Positions 33,021-41,923 of a stretch of DNA of 64,000 nucleotides are shown here, one piece after another. The stretch's first letter is position 1. The number at the start of each line of letters is the position of its first letter. The position numbers and the translations under genes are program-made. Under the pieces are notes generated by a model, which worked only from the letters and a program-made list of their open reading frames with translations, was not told where the DNA came from and ran no database searches. The stretch spans positions 1-64,000 of the IMG/VR virus record IMGVR_UViG_3300050132_000248; one strand, 5' to 3'. The stretch comes from a virus.

Positions 33021-35012
33021 TTAAAAAAGTGAAAGTTGATTTGCTACTGTCTTATTATTTCTCTTTTTTCCTTGAAATTCTACCTTGAAGATGATATTAT
33101 TAGCTTTCTCAATGTAATATGAAAAGTTAATATCCGCATCTTTCACTTGTGTAGTTTTTGGAAGATAATTACAAATAGTCATAACCCACTCACCTGCTTC
33201 TACTTGTGATTTAGCTGCTGCATTAGTTGTGCAACTTGGATTCTTAATTTTATACACCTTCTCTCCATGGTTTGAAACATAATAACGAATAAGTTTGTTA
33301 TAAATATGTTTCTCTCCTGTGGAAAGGATTGTTCCTTCATAATGAAAATCACGAGAAGCTTTTTTCCTAATGCAGAAATCATAAATGTTTGTATGATTCT
33401 TGATTGTCTCTTCAACAGGGATGTTATTAACAAAATATTCCTTGAGAGTAATGGGAATAATTCTCATTGAACTATTCTTGTGCAGAAGTTTGTCAATCTC
33501 AAAATCTCCCTTTTCTTTGGTAGTTCCATCAAGTTTAAGAGCAAGATAATCATTAACAGATGTCTGAGCAATCCATTTAAACTCAGTATATTCAAAATTA
33601 CCAAGAATATCATTTCCAATTATCTTTTCCCATTCAGTTAGAATAGCTTTAAATTCTTCTTCTCTGGAGATTGATATGATTGTATCCCAGCCATCAGTGT
33701 TAATCGAGACAACATTAAAACCCTTCAGAACTAAATCCTCAACAATCATTAATATTTCCATCTGTCCACCAATAGTTACCTGAAGCATTCCGTAAGGATA
33801 TTCCTGAAAATCTCCTTTACTATTTAAACGACCAAAACATCCCCCATTGAGACTTAATTTTCCCATTTCCTGCATAGAGTTATATTTAGGATCTCCTGTC
33901 GCCTTTCCAAGTTTCTTATATTTTAATCGTCTATCAATTTTACTAACAATTAAACTATTCCATCCCGGGAGATGTGAAGGTTCAACTTTATACTTACGAA
34001 TTGCATTTGGATATTGGCTGCCTATATCGCAGGATATGTATTTTTCATCTTCTTTTGGTTGCAGGAATCTACCTACTTCATTACTGTGTGCACCACCTTT
34101 AGCAATAGTAACTATAAGCTTATTAGGAAATGTAAATTTGAATTCCTGTTGCTGGGCAAGAGCATAAGTATTGCCAAATTCTTTTACAAACTTCTTGAGT
34201 TCAGGAGTTTGATAACTTATCCATTTAGGAAAGAACTTCTTGAATGGTTTTCCATAGAATGTAATTATCTGCTTGGGTTTAATATCCTTCTCCAACTTTC
34301 TACTCATCTTCAAATAATCAAGCTTATTCCATTCAGCTCCTATTTTTACATCACTCCAATTAAGACATTTTAGACCAAATTCCTGTTCCATAATAAGTCT
34401 ATCTTCTATCTTATTCTTTCCTTTATATAGAGACATTTCTGTCTTACCAATAGTAATTTTATAGAACTGATAAGTAGCAAAGACATCATTGTGACAATAT
34501 TTAATAACATCATCCATTTGATCATCAGTCATTTCTTTCATCCAATGATCTATTGGCATTTCCTCAATATTTTCAAGACACATGGAAAATTCTAATGATT
34601 TTAATGAGGTACGAAGATTAAGATTTTCATATCCAGAGATTGTAAATAAATCAATCTGTTTGAAAGATAGATATTCTTCTCTATATTGAGGAAGTACACC
34701 ATAATTCCCATCATCAATTACATCTTGTGCCTTCTGATAGATTAGTCCCACTATTTCATCTACAGGGGTATCAATCCACTGTTCATGATTTCTGATTATC
34801 CATTCAATCACCTGACTGTCAAAATGTAAACCATTAAAAGAGATATAGTAGTAATCCTCATGTGTGTCTATGAACTTGATAAGACTATCAAGCTGATTCT
34901 TTCTCCTACTCACCTCAAAATCATAAGTCTTGTCTTCTATAGGATCATAAACACACACAAGGAACATACATCTAATGGTTTCAATGTCATAACATAAAAC
35001 CTTGTCTATCAT
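33021..35012 (-). CDS. Family B DNA polymerase with 3'-5' exonuclease
   Basis: 663 residues. Exonuclease motifs are CYDIETIR (about 7-14), YISFNGLHFDSQ (about 56-67) and YCHNDVFATY (about 168-177). Polymerase motif A is SCDIGSQYPNAI, motif B GKLSLNGGCFGRLN and motif C SINTDGWDTI. In motif C the usual D-T-D is N-T-D, as in a phage subgroup I recall. It replicates the genome; whether it is protein-primed cannot be told, and a primase gene is present. Confidence 0.85.
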   Translation of the reverse strand: MIDKVLCYDIETIRCMFLVCVYDPIEDKTYDFEVSRRKNQLDSLIKFIDTHEDYYYISFNGLHFDSQVIEWIIRNHEQWIDTPVDEIVGLIYQKAQDVIDDGNYGVLPQYREEYLSFKQIDLFTISGYENLNLRTSLKSLEFSMCLENIEEMPIDHWMKEMTDDQMDDVIKYCHNDVFATYQFYKITIGKTEMSLYKGKNKIEDRLIMEQEFGLKCLNWSDVKIGAEWNKLDYLKMSRKLEKDIKPKQIITFYGKPFKKFFPKWISYQTPELKKFVKEFGNTYALAQQQEFKFTFPNKLIVTIAKGGAHSNEVGRFLQPKEDEKYISCDIGSQYPNAIRKYKVEPSHLPGWNSLIVSKIDRRLKYKKLGKATGDPKYNSMQEMGKLSLNGGCFGRLNSKGDFQEYPYGMLQVTIGGQMEILMIVEDLVLKGFNVVSINTDGWDTIISISREEEFKAILTEWEKIIGNDILGNFEYTEFKWIAQTSVNDYLALKLDGTTKEKGDFEIDKLLHKNSSMRIIPITLKEYFVNNIPVEETIKNHTNIYDFCIRKKASRDFHYEGTILSTGEKHIYNKLIRYYVSNHGEKVYKIKNPSCTTNAAAKSQVEAGEWVMTICNYLPKTTQVKDADINFSYYIEKANNIIFKVEFQGKKRNNKTVANQLSLF

Positions 35013-35022
35013 TTAGTTAGTA

Positions 35023-35256
35023 TTATTTTGGTAAAATTGAGTTAAGAATATTAAAGTTTTCTTCATCATAATCACAACAGAACTTATTACCATCTACATA
35101 GAATATAATATCAGAAGATTTGTCTTCATCATTTCTGGCAATCCACCATCCAGATAGTTTATCAGGACGAAAGATGAATGTAGTATATTCATCATCTTGA
35201 GATATACCAAGATCTCTCAGTTCAGCATTCTCTATTGCTATTTCTATTTGACTCAT
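35023..35256 (-). CDS. Hypothetical protein, paralogue of 3268-3510
   Basis: 77 residues. IEIAIENAELRDLGISQDDE, YTTFIFRPDKLSGWWI and FYVDGNKFCC line up with the 3268-3510 product along the whole length. It follows the polymerase gene by ten bases on the upstream side. The function is unknown. Confidence 0.6.
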   Translation of the reverse strand: MSQIEIAIENAELRDLGISQDDEYTTFIFRPDKLSGWWIARNDEDKSSDIIFYVDGNKFCCDYDEENFNILNSILPK

Positions 35257-35663
35257 TCTTCCTCCTCAATTAGTTTAATAATAATCTTTTCTTCATCATA
35301 AACAGGAATAATCATTTTTTCCTTTTCATAGAGTTTATCCTTGATTTGTATCATACAACGATGTTTGTTTGCAAGAATAATATTAATGTCATCAACAGTT
35401 ATTTCATGCATGTCTTCAGAATCTTCTCCTTCATCTACCCAAGCTATTTCTTCATGTTTAGCCAATAGTATTTCCAGAGATGTATCAAAGAGTTGTAACT
35501 CAACAGGATGTCCATTATTAAATATAAATGCATTCATGTCATAAATTTTATGATTCAACTCAAAAACCTCAACACTATCTTCTCCCTTTATGACAAATAA
35601 CATTCCTTGTTGTAATTTACGAGGACTGTAAGCAGTGAGTACTAATTCAGCAGTTATGTACAT
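35253..35663 (-). CDS. Hypothetical protein, 136 aa
   Basis: Not recognised. A beta-rich, acidic protein (SVEVFELNHKIYDMNAFIF, AWVDEGEDSEDMHEITVDD). It overlaps the genes on both sides by 4 to 17 bases. Confidence 0.55.
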   Translation of the reverse strand: MYITAELVLTAYSPRKLQQGMLFVIKGEDSVEVFELNHKIYDMNAFIFNNGHPVELQLFDTSLEILLAKHEEIAWVDEGEDSEDMHEITVDDINIILANKHRCMIQIKDKLYEKEKMIIPVYDEEKIIIKLIEEEE

Positions 35664-35895
35664 GGTTTTCCTCCGTTATTTCTTCATTCCACCATTCTTC
35701 AAAGATTAACTTTTCTCCTCTATCGTAAGGAGTATTTCTGTTTTTATACCAATCTATAGTTGCTCTTTTCCATGCCTGCCAAGCAGATTCCTTACAAAAT
35801 TCTTTAAGAGTTTGCATAGAAACATATCCTAAATTATCATTACCAGACATGTAATAAGGTTCAATATTTTCTAATATTTTTTCATATCTTTTCAT
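35647..35895 (-). CDS. Hypothetical protein, 82 aa
   Basis: From MKRYEKILENIEPYYMSG. The pattern KEFCKESAWQAWKRATIDW and KLIFEEWWNEE is aromatic and helical, of a kind I recall in small phage proteins. The chosen ATG has a CCAGAGAT stretch just upstream. An earlier start overlaps the previous gene by about 50 bases. Confidence 0.5.
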   Translation of the reverse strand: MKRYEKILENIEPYYMSGNDNLGYVSMQTLKEFCKESAWQAWKRATIDWYKNRNTPYDRGEKLIFEEWWNEEITEENHVHNC

Positions 35896-35905
35896 ATCTC
35901 TGGAG

Positions 35906-36112
35906 TTATGTACATAATGCATTATGATTTGCAAGACACATTTCAATATACTCAATCAAATATTTAGCATAAGAACAAAGAATTTCCTGTCCACCAAATA
36001 TAAATATTCCTGTTCTATCTTTATGAAATTCATATTCCTGTTTCAACACAGATAGATATGCATTTGCTGCTTCTGGAGTAAGCGATTGCCCATTTATAAT
36101 AATATTTTTCAT
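35906..36112 (-). CDS. Hypothetical protein, 68 aa
   Basis: Not recognised. SLTPEAANAYLSVLKQEYEF then FIFGGQEILCSYAKYLIEYI suggests two helices. It is the first gene after the terminator at 36134-36170. Confidence 0.5.
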   Translation of the reverse strand: MKNIIINGQSLTPEAANAYLSVLKQEYEFHKDRTGIFIFGGQEILCSYAKYLIEYIEMCLANHNALCT

Positions 36113-36133
36113 ACATCTCTGGAGTTTAAAATT

Positions 36134-36170
36134 AAAAAAAGAGTGAACAGAAACATTCTCTGCTCACTCT
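36134..36170 (-). terminator. Intrinsic terminator
   Basis: On the minus strand, AGAGTGAGCAGA pairs with TCTGTTCACTCT around the loop GAATGTT and is followed by TTTTTT. It lies 15 bases after the stop of the 36185-36397 gene and ends the transcript coming from the 36-37 kb genes. Confidence 0.75.
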
Positions 36171-36184
36171 CAACATGAAAACAA

Positions 36185-36397
36185 CTATATATTGTCCTGA
36201 ATTAAACCAAAATGATCTATGCATTCCTGTTCACCTATTTCATCAAGTAGTTTATTATGATCAAAATGATGAACAATCTCTGATTCAGTAAAATGATCTA
36301 AAATTTCATCACCATCTACGTGTGAGATTTCTAAATCTACAGCATTAGTATTCCATGCTGTTATTTGAAGTGATTTGCACTTGATATTTATATCCAT
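36185..36397 (-). CDS. Hypothetical acidic His-rich protein, 70 aa
   Basis: From MDINIKCKSLQ, two bases after the stop of the upstream gene. Repeated units ILDHFTESEIVHHFDHNKLL and ECIDHF show a DHF/HHF rhythm. Such small D/H-F repeat proteins are common in phages; the function is unknown. Confidence 0.5.
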   Translation of the reverse strand: MDINIKCKSLQITAWNTNAVDLEISHVDGDEILDHFTESEIVHHFDHNKLLDEIGEQECIDHFGLIQDNI

Positions 36398-36398
36398 A

Positions 36399-36716
36399 TC
36401 ACTTTTTATTAAATTCTGATAGAAACTTTCCATCAGAAATAACAAGCTTTCCATTATAATAAGCTTTCTTAATTTTACCACAATTCACAGAGCCATCTCC
36501 TCTACATTCTTCAAATTGCTTGAGAATTATAAGAGCTTCATCCAAAGACATTACATCCTTGAAAGTATATGTTGTTCTGAAATCTTTGGATCCTTTTCCT
36601 GTCAAAGAGTCTTTTCTTGCAGGATTGTATAAATATACAACTACACGATGCATATTTGGAGAAATTAATTCTCCTTCTCCATGAATTTTACGATTTAATT
36701 TTGTCTTTGTTTCCAT
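36399..36716 (-). CDS. Hypothetical protein, 105 aa
   Basis: Not recognised. A beta strand MHRVVVYLYNPARKD precedes helical MSLDEALIILKQFEECRG. It is basic overall. The next upstream gene is 26 bases away. Confidence 0.5.
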   Translation of the reverse strand: METKTKLNRKIHGEGELISPNMHRVVVYLYNPARKDSLTGKGSKDFRTTYTFKDVMSLDEALIILKQFEECRGDGSVNCGKIKKAYYNGKLVISDGKFLSEFNKK

Positions 36717-36742
36717 CCTTAAATGATTTTGTATTAGTTTAA

Positions 36743-37390
36743 TTAATGTTTATAATTATATATCCAAAAAGAAGCTTGCCTTCCGCTATCGAAGCATATC
36801 CAACTTATAATAGCTTTCCCTGCGATAACGTACCACTTTCTATTGCTGTGAATATCAGCTAAATTAAATACTAATCCTCCTGTTAAGAATAGGTTTCTGC
36901 CCATTTGAATCCCATGATATTTGTCCGTTGTCCAGACAAGGAATGAAGTTGAACCCAGGAATTTAGCACCCTGTTTAGGATCGTGATTTTTGTATTTGTT
37001 AGTCCATGTCAGAGCAGGGTCACACCTATAAGCAGGACAGTTCCATAACTTTTCAAAACGTTGTGGTGAGTGATCTAATGTCTGCATAGATCCATCACTC
37101 AGACCACTAATGAACCACGAGGCACACCCCGCAATAAATAATGGTGTGATAATGGGCTTCTTTTCGATCTTCACTACTGCATACCGTTGGGAAAACTCCC
37201 TGCGGTCTCTGGTTATTATAGAATCAGGTAAAACACAATCACCGGGTCTTCCGTAATACAATTTTGCTGTATCTATTCCAGTTCCTTTTATTTGTGGAAA
37301 CATTCTGTATTTCCCTACTATTGAATCCTGTGAATGTCCTGTAATGCCAATCAATACGAATAGCATCATAATGCTTAAAATTGTTTTCAT
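36743..37390 (-). CDS. Secreted or membrane protein with signal peptide
   Basis: 215 residues. MKTILSIMMLFVLIGITGHS then QDSIVGKY is a Bacteroidota-style signal peptide with likely cleavage near residue 21. LFIAGCASWFISGLSD and a hydrophobic C-terminal stretch (WYVIAGKAIISWICF) may be membrane segments. It is richer in G+C than its neighbours. A role at the host envelope, for example exclusion, is inference. Confidence 0.6.
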   Translation of the reverse strand: MKTILSIMMLFVLIGITGHSQDSIVGKYRMFPQIKGTGIDTAKLYYGRPGDCVLPDSIITRDRREFSQRYAVVKIEKKPIITPLFIAGCASWFISGLSDGSMQTLDHSPQRFEKLWNCPAYRCDPALTWTNKYKNHDPKQGAKFLGSTSFLVWTTDKYHGIQMGRNLFLTGGLVFNLADIHSNRKWYVIAGKAIISWICFDSGRQASFWIYNYKH

Positions 37391-37408
37391 TTTTTTGTTT
37401 TTAAAGGT

Positions 37409-37639
37409 TTATTTCTTTAGATATTCAATAAATTCATCAATATCTGCTACCTCTATCCACAATGTTGATCCTGAATGTCTTTGGTTAAAATACTGCATAA
37501 ACTTGACTAATCCATCTCTTGGTTCAACCTTTGAAGCATAAGCTACCATTAATCTCATAACTTCACTTATAGGAACAAATGAACCATCATGTTTGCATCC
37601 ATTTGTGAATTTTTTTGCATTATCAATCGTGTTTTCCAT
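37409..37639 (-). CDS. Hypothetical protein, 76 aa
   Basis: Not recognised. A mainly helical, soluble protein with GLVKFMQYFNQRHSGSTLWI in the middle. It sits between the secreted protein and the Ala-rich protein genes. Confidence 0.5.
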   Translation of the reverse strand: MENTIDNAKKFTNGCKHDGSFVPISEVMRLMVAYASKVEPRDGLVKFMQYFNQRHSGSTLWIEVADIDEFIEYLKK

Positions 37640-37657
37640 ATCTCTTATTCCTTTCTG

Positions 37658-38350
<693 letters not shown>

Positions 38351-38371
38351 GTTTCCCTTTCTGTTATTTGG

Positions 38372-39499
38372 TTAATCCCCTGTGTGATTGCCGTAACAGG
38401 CATTTGTTCTCTCAAAATTGGTTTGTTCGTCTTCCTTTTCCCCCTTATCCTCAACATGTTGCACAACTCCATCCTTATCAGGATTCCCCCATTTCCTTTT
38501 CTTATTAACCTCCATTTTAGTCTTTGAAAATTCAACAAGATCATCAAATGTTAATTTGAATTGTGATGCTGTGTTTAACAGTAATATAAAACAATCCGCA
38601 AACTCAGATCCAATCTCATCTTTTGAATGTTCGTGAAATATTGCCTGTTTTAATTCCTCAACTTCTTTAAGCAAATGAATACAATGAGAAATTGGTGTTG
38701 CATTTGGAAAGGTTTTATTTCGCCATTCATCCCAATCTTCCATTAATTTTTGTATTTCCCCCTTATCCTTCACATTAACAGCGTCTTGTGCCGTTACCCA
38801 TTTTGCATGAGGTGAATATGGGTCAAGGAATGAGTTTTTACCCAAAGTTACAGGCTTATCCTCAATAGGCTTATTCAGCAATGTTAACTTGTCAGGATTG
38901 GTATTGCCTTCTAATAATGCTTTAAATGGCTTAACCAAAACACTTTCTGGCTTATCATTAATGTATTTTTCTGCATAAGCACGAACATCAATACCCCTTC
39001 CCTGTAATCCTTTTTCAAGAATTTTAACAATTTCAGTATATCCCATTAAGCCATAAAACATAGAATAAAGACCATCATTAACACCACTCATATAATCAAC
39101 TGAGCCTGAAAACTTGTCTTTAATTCTTTGAATGTACGGATCGGAAATGATGAATTTGCCTTTTTCGTATTTATCTTCATCACCTTCCTCCATAGGTAAG
39201 TTTTCTTTCTTATCCTCAACTCTGGATAGGAGATGGGATTGAAACTTTATATTGCTTTGAACCTGTCTATAAATCAAATTATCCCAAATCTCTGTATTTC
39301 CATATATATTTTCTATGAATGGATATTCTTTTATGACATATTCCCTTATCTCCTCCTCAGACATAGGAGAGGATTGATTGCGGTAGGATTCCATTGCTTG
39401 TAAGGTATCTTCATAAAGCATATACTTTTCATTCTTACCATTCAGATGAAGAGTAAATGTCTTGTATTTACCAGAAATAATTTCTTCTTTTGTTGTCAT
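38372..39499 (-). CDS. dATP/dGTP pyrophosphohydrolase-like (MazG-superfamily) protein
   Basis: 375 residues. The last 110 residues hold the domain: HCIHLLKEVEELKQAIFHE, then EIGSEFADCFILLLNTASQF and KTKMEVNKKRKWGNPDKDGV, matching PF04447 (DUF550, dATP/dGTP diphosphohydrolase). ExxE and ExxD metal ligands are present. The first 250 residues are not recognised. It may adjust dNTP pools. No PurZ-like gene is seen, so a 2-aminoadenine genome is not indicated. Confidence 0.65.
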   Translation of the reverse strand: MTTKEEIISGKYKTFTLHLNGKNEKYMLYEDTLQAMESYRNQSSPMSEEEIREYVIKEYPFIENIYGNTEIWDNLIYRQVQSNIKFQSHLLSRVEDKKENLPMEEGDEDKYEKGKFIISDPYIQRIKDKFSGSVDYMSGVNDGLYSMFYGLMGYTEIVKILEKGLQGRGIDVRAYAEKYINDKPESVLVKPFKALLEGNTNPDKLTLLNKPIEDKPVTLGKNSFLDPYSPHAKWVTAQDAVNVKDKGEIQKLMEDWDEWRNKTFPNATPISHCIHLLKEVEELKQAIFHEHSKDEIGSEFADCFILLLNTASQFKLTFDDLVEFSKTKMEVNKKRKWGNPDKDGVVQHVEDKGEKEDEQTNFERTNACYGNHTGD

Positions 39500-39518
39500 T
39501 TTGCTTGTTTTTATTGGT

Positions 39519-39572
39519 TTATATTTCGTGTCCTGAAAACTTTTCCCAGTCTTTTTCTTCCCCGAAGGGAGG
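39519..39572 (-). pseudogene. Remnant C-terminal tag after the stop of the 39573 gene
   Basis: Directly after the TAA of the 39573-39881 gene, the same frame continues as PPFGEEKDWEKFSGHEI before another stop. The peptide EKSWEKFSGHE ends the 40644-40856 protein, so this is likely a duplicated or cut-off tail. It has no own start codon. Confidence 0.5.
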
Positions 39573-39881
39573 TTAATTAATACTCAATGTCTTAACTTTA
39601 CTTTTATCTGGAGAATAACTGATGTGCGATAGATTTACACAGCATCCTGATTTGCCATTACGAGGTTTATAACCATCACACCACTTACCGCAAGGCTTAT
39701 CTTCTATATCATAGAAGGCCTCATATTCTCTGCACCAAAATACATCTCCGATTTTTTCAGGTATAGCAGGATGAAGTTTTACCTCTTTTACTTCTTCGTA
39801 ACTCAGAAACCACCTCCAATATTCAAGAGTATAACAATTTTCAGGATCGGATTCTTCTGCATTAAAATAGAGCTTCTTCAT
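39573..39881 (-). CDS. Cys-containing hypothetical protein, 102 aa
   Basis: Not recognised. KPCGKWCDGYKPRNGKSGCC (about 62-81) clusters five Cys residues and may bind a metal. A tag-like sequence lies in frame after the stop. It overlaps the next gene by 4 bases. Confidence 0.55.
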   Translation of the reverse strand: MKKLYFNAEESDPENCYTLEYWRWFLSYEEVKEVKLHPAIPEKIGDVFWCREYEAFYDIEDKPCGKWCDGYKPRNGKSGCCVNLSHISYSPDKSKVKTLSIN

Positions 39882-40117
39882 TTTTTATGTTTTTTTGGAT
39901 AATAAAGTCCGTATGTTGTTGTATCGGCAGGCTGTATCTTGAAGTTTAAAGCCCCTCCGGTGATCTGTAATGCGTTTATCTTCTTTTGCTGGTACATTCT
40001 GTCGCCCAACTGGAGGGCATTGAGAAGAACACTTAAAATAAGAAATGTACCCAATGCCCAGTCTATTGCAATTTGAATTTTTAATTTTCGTTTATAATCA
40101 AAATTGGAGTCTATCAT
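39878..40117 (-). CDS. Small single-span membrane protein, 79 aa
   Basis: From MIDSNFDYKRK. IAIDWALGTFLILSVLLNAL (about 15-34) is a transmembrane segment, followed by a polar tail ending in Lys-rich residues. Together with the next gene, also membrane-anchored, it could be part of a spanin or holin system. This is inference; I see no lipobox. Confidence 0.5.
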   Translation of the reverse strand: MIDSNFDYKRKLKIQIAIDWALGTFLILSVLLNALQLGDRMYQQKKINALQITGGALNFKIQPADTTTYGLYYPKKHKK

Positions 40118-40121
40118 TATA

Positions 40122-40625
40122 CTATTCTTTGCGAATTTTATCAAGAATATTAGTATACAGAGTCATTAAATCAATTTCTGAGTCTATACTCTGAAGAGCC
40201 ATTACAGCAAGTGTCATGGCTTCGGCTTTCATATTAACTTTTTTATATTTTCCCTCTATAATAGCTGTTTGATTTCTACTGATGTTCAGCTTTTCTTCAA
40301 GATCATCCACCTGAGAAGACTTGATTATCCATTTTTGTTTCCATTCTTCAACTTTTTTTGTTGATGTTTCTATTTCATCAGAGAGAGTTTTAATAGCTTT
40401 CTCATTTTGAATGAATACATTATTCAACTGATTACACCATTTTTTAATTTCATCTTTTAGTTTATTAATGAGAATTTTTCTTCTGACATTCTTTGCCATT
40501 ATTATCCCCATCCATATGATATAGACAATAATAAAGAGAATAGAAAGTATAAATATCCAATTATGTACTGTTGTTGGCGTCTTTAACCATTGTATAATAT
40601 TGTTCCAAATATCTGTTGCATTCAT
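40122..40625 (-). CDS. Membrane-anchored coiled-coil protein (spanin-like layout)
   Basis: 167 residues. WIFILSILFIIVYIIWMGII (about 23-42) is a transmembrane helix and residues 48-125 form a coiled coil (LSDEIETSTKKVEEWKQKW). An N-terminal anchor with a periplasmic coil matches an i-spanin topology, but many other proteins look alike. The small membrane protein after it could be the partner. Confidence 0.5.
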   Translation of the reverse strand: MNATDIWNNIIQWLKTPTTVHNWIFILSILFIIVYIIWMGIIMAKNVRRKILINKLKDEIKKWCNQLNNVFIQNEKAIKTLSDEIETSTKKVEEWKQKWIIKSSQVDDLEEKLNISRNQTAIIEGKYKKVNMKAEAMTLAVMALQSIDSEIDLMTLYTNILDKIRKE

Positions 40626-40643
40626 TTTTGTTTGTTTTAGATG

Positions 40644-40856
40644 TTATTTTTCATGTCCTGAGAATTTTTCCCAAGACTTTTCTTCCTTCAATGCTTTATT
40701 CTTTTCATCACTGAGAAGAAGTTTATCATTAAATTCCTTTTCACCTTCATATTCTTCCTCTTCTTCCACACCTGTATGTTCGTGGCATAAGGGACATAAA
40801 TCTGAATCAGGCCAATTAATCATTTCCTCAGCACAGCATTCTGAATAGTATTTCAT
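40644..40856 (-). CDS. Small zinc-binding protein with WEKFSGHE tail
   Basis: 70 residues from MKYYSECCAEEM. SECCAEEM and DLCPLCHEHTG give a CC...CxxC site. A very acidic stretch follows, then the end EKSWEKFSGHEK. A near copy of this end follows the stop at 39573, so it is a recurrent tail. The ATG overlaps the upstream gene by 4 bases. Confidence 0.55.
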   Translation of the reverse strand: MKYYSECCAEEMINWPDSDLCPLCHEHTGVEEEEEYEGEKEFNDKLLLSDEKNKALKEEKSWEKFSGHEK

Positions 40857-41086
40857 AGTAAACGATGATGAGTGATATGTTTCTCCCAAAGTGCTCTTAC
40901 TCTATCTACATCTTCTAATGATTTAGCAAATACAACTGTTTTTCCATCAGAAAGATAAACTGGTATTTTATTAGTGATATCTCCAGCAATACGTTGTTCG
41001 GGAGTGAGTTTATTTTGGATTAAATGATTAATAGCAGATCCTAATCCTTTGGCTGTCTTACGACTACTTACTCTTGGATGTCTCAT
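40853..41086 (-). CDS. Hypothetical protein, 77 aa
   Basis: Not recognised. A basic N-terminus (RHPRVSSRKTAKGLGSAIN) and DRVRALWEKHITHHRLL at the end. Coupled to both neighbours by 4-base overlaps. Confidence 0.5.
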   Translation of the reverse strand: MRHPRVSSRKTAKGLGSAINHLIQNKLTPEQRIAGDITNKIPVYLSDGKTVVFAKSLEDVDRVRALWEKHITHHRLL

Positions 41087-41307
41087 ATCTTTTTACTTTT
41101 TCCTGCAAGTTTACGATTATAACCACTCTGATCATACATCATCATTGATTTTTGAATCTCTAATGCTCCTATAATTTCCTGATAGTTTGGCTGAAAACCT
41201 TTCTCAAGACTATTTACATTAATAGTTTGACAGTTCTCACCCACTGTTATAACAATTTCAAATTTCTGTTTGTTGAAATCTGGTTTCATTAGTTTATTTA
41301 AACTCAT
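41083..41307 (-). CDS. Hypothetical protein, 74 aa
   Basis: Not recognised. FEIVITVGENCQTINVNSL looks like a beta hairpin, followed by a helix with several Met residues. A GGAGGA ribosome site precedes the start. Confidence 0.5.
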   Translation of the reverse strand: MSLNKLMKPDFNKQKFEIVITVGENCQTINVNSLEKGFQPNYQEIIGALEIQKSMMMYDQSGYNRKLAGKSKKI

Positions 41308-41329
41308 AATATTCCTCCTTAAGTTTTAT

Positions 41330-41381
41330 AAGGGAAAAGATTCCAAAATTACTAATAATTTCAATTAGAATCTTCTCCCTT
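41330..41381 (-). terminator. Terminator-like stem-loop
   Basis: AAGGGAAAAGATTC (41330-41343) pairs with GAATCTTCTCCCTT (41368-41381) with one mismatch. It lies between the small 41406-41576 gene and the next gene. No long T-run follows, so it may be a processing or stability element. A 12-codon frame starting ATGAAAACC also lies here. Confidence 0.45.
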
Positions 41382-41405
41382 CAAATTTAATAATGGTTTT
41401 CATAC

Positions 41406-41576
41406 TTATACTCCTTCCTCAAGTTTGAAGATGATTCTTTCTGTTAATGATACTTCAGGATTTACAAGTTTTTCTGTTCTTACAATTCTTGCTGCCTGAC
41501 GAATTAATGATTCTTGATTGCCTGCTGCTCTCAGCTTCTTGTTAATGACAAGAGTTTTCATTATTACTGTTTTCAT
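41406..41576 (-). CDS. Hypothetical protein, 56 aa
   Basis: MKTVIMKTLVINKKLRAAGN opens with a short strand; QESLIRQAARIVRTEKLV is a basic helix. No domain is recognised. The composition and the position in the row of small genes support that it is coding. Confidence 0.5.
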   Translation of the reverse strand: MKTVIMKTLVINKKLRAAGNQESLIRQAARIVRTEKLVNPEVSLTERIIFKLEEGV

Positions 41577-41606
41577 GTTTTTGCTTTTTTAGTTGTTTAC
41601 TTATAA

Positions 41607-41822
41607 TTATTGTTTTTTAACATTGTTCCACCATATTTCAAATTCCCCTCGATGAAAGCTTAATAAGGAAGCTTGTCTGCAGAGAACCTTCACCTCTTCT
41701 TCAGAATAGAAGAATTTCTTTGCATGTTTGGCATTGTGCTCAGAGAGCATTTCATGAACTCCTTCAATAAGAGTGACATCTTTATCAGAGACATCACTCT
41801 TAACAGATTTGGGTGTTATCAT
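41607..41822 (-). CDS. Hypothetical protein, 71 aa
   Basis: Not recognised. FFYSEEEVKVLCRQASLLSF and EFEIWWNNVKKQ at the end resemble short phage proteins of unknown role with a YSEEEV motif (compare YSEEEVLNIAG in the 24095-24382 product). The ATG overlaps the preceding stop as ATGA. Confidence 0.55.
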   Translation of the reverse strand: MITPKSVKSDVSDKDVTLIEGVHEMLSEHNAKHAKKFFYSEEEVKVLCRQASLLSFHRGEFEIWWNNVKKQ

Positions 41823-41923
41823 TTTCTCACCTCCAAATATCCATTTTTCATTCTGAGCATCATCTCATCAATTTTACGAATTAGCTGTTCAACAGCTTTT
41901 TCTAATTTGATTTGTTCTTTCAT
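41819..41923 (-). CDS. Small helical peptide, 34 aa
   Basis: MKEQIKLEKAVEQLIRKIDE and a basic end. A strong AGGAGG ribosome site precedes it, and its stop overlaps the next ATG. Though short, both signals support expression. The function is unknown. Confidence 0.45.
   Translation of the reverse strand: MKEQIKLEKAVEQLIRKIDEMMLRMKNGYLEVRK

Noticed and set aside
38372-39499. 2-aminoadenine (Z-genome) pathway
   Set aside because: A dATP/dGTP pyrophosphohydrolase-like domain is present, but no PurZ- or DatZ-like gene is seen, and the polymerase is family B.
39573-39575. Stop-codon reassignment because of the in-frame tag after TAA
   Set aside because: TAA, TAG and TGA all end genes at normal places throughout the window, with overlaps to next starts.
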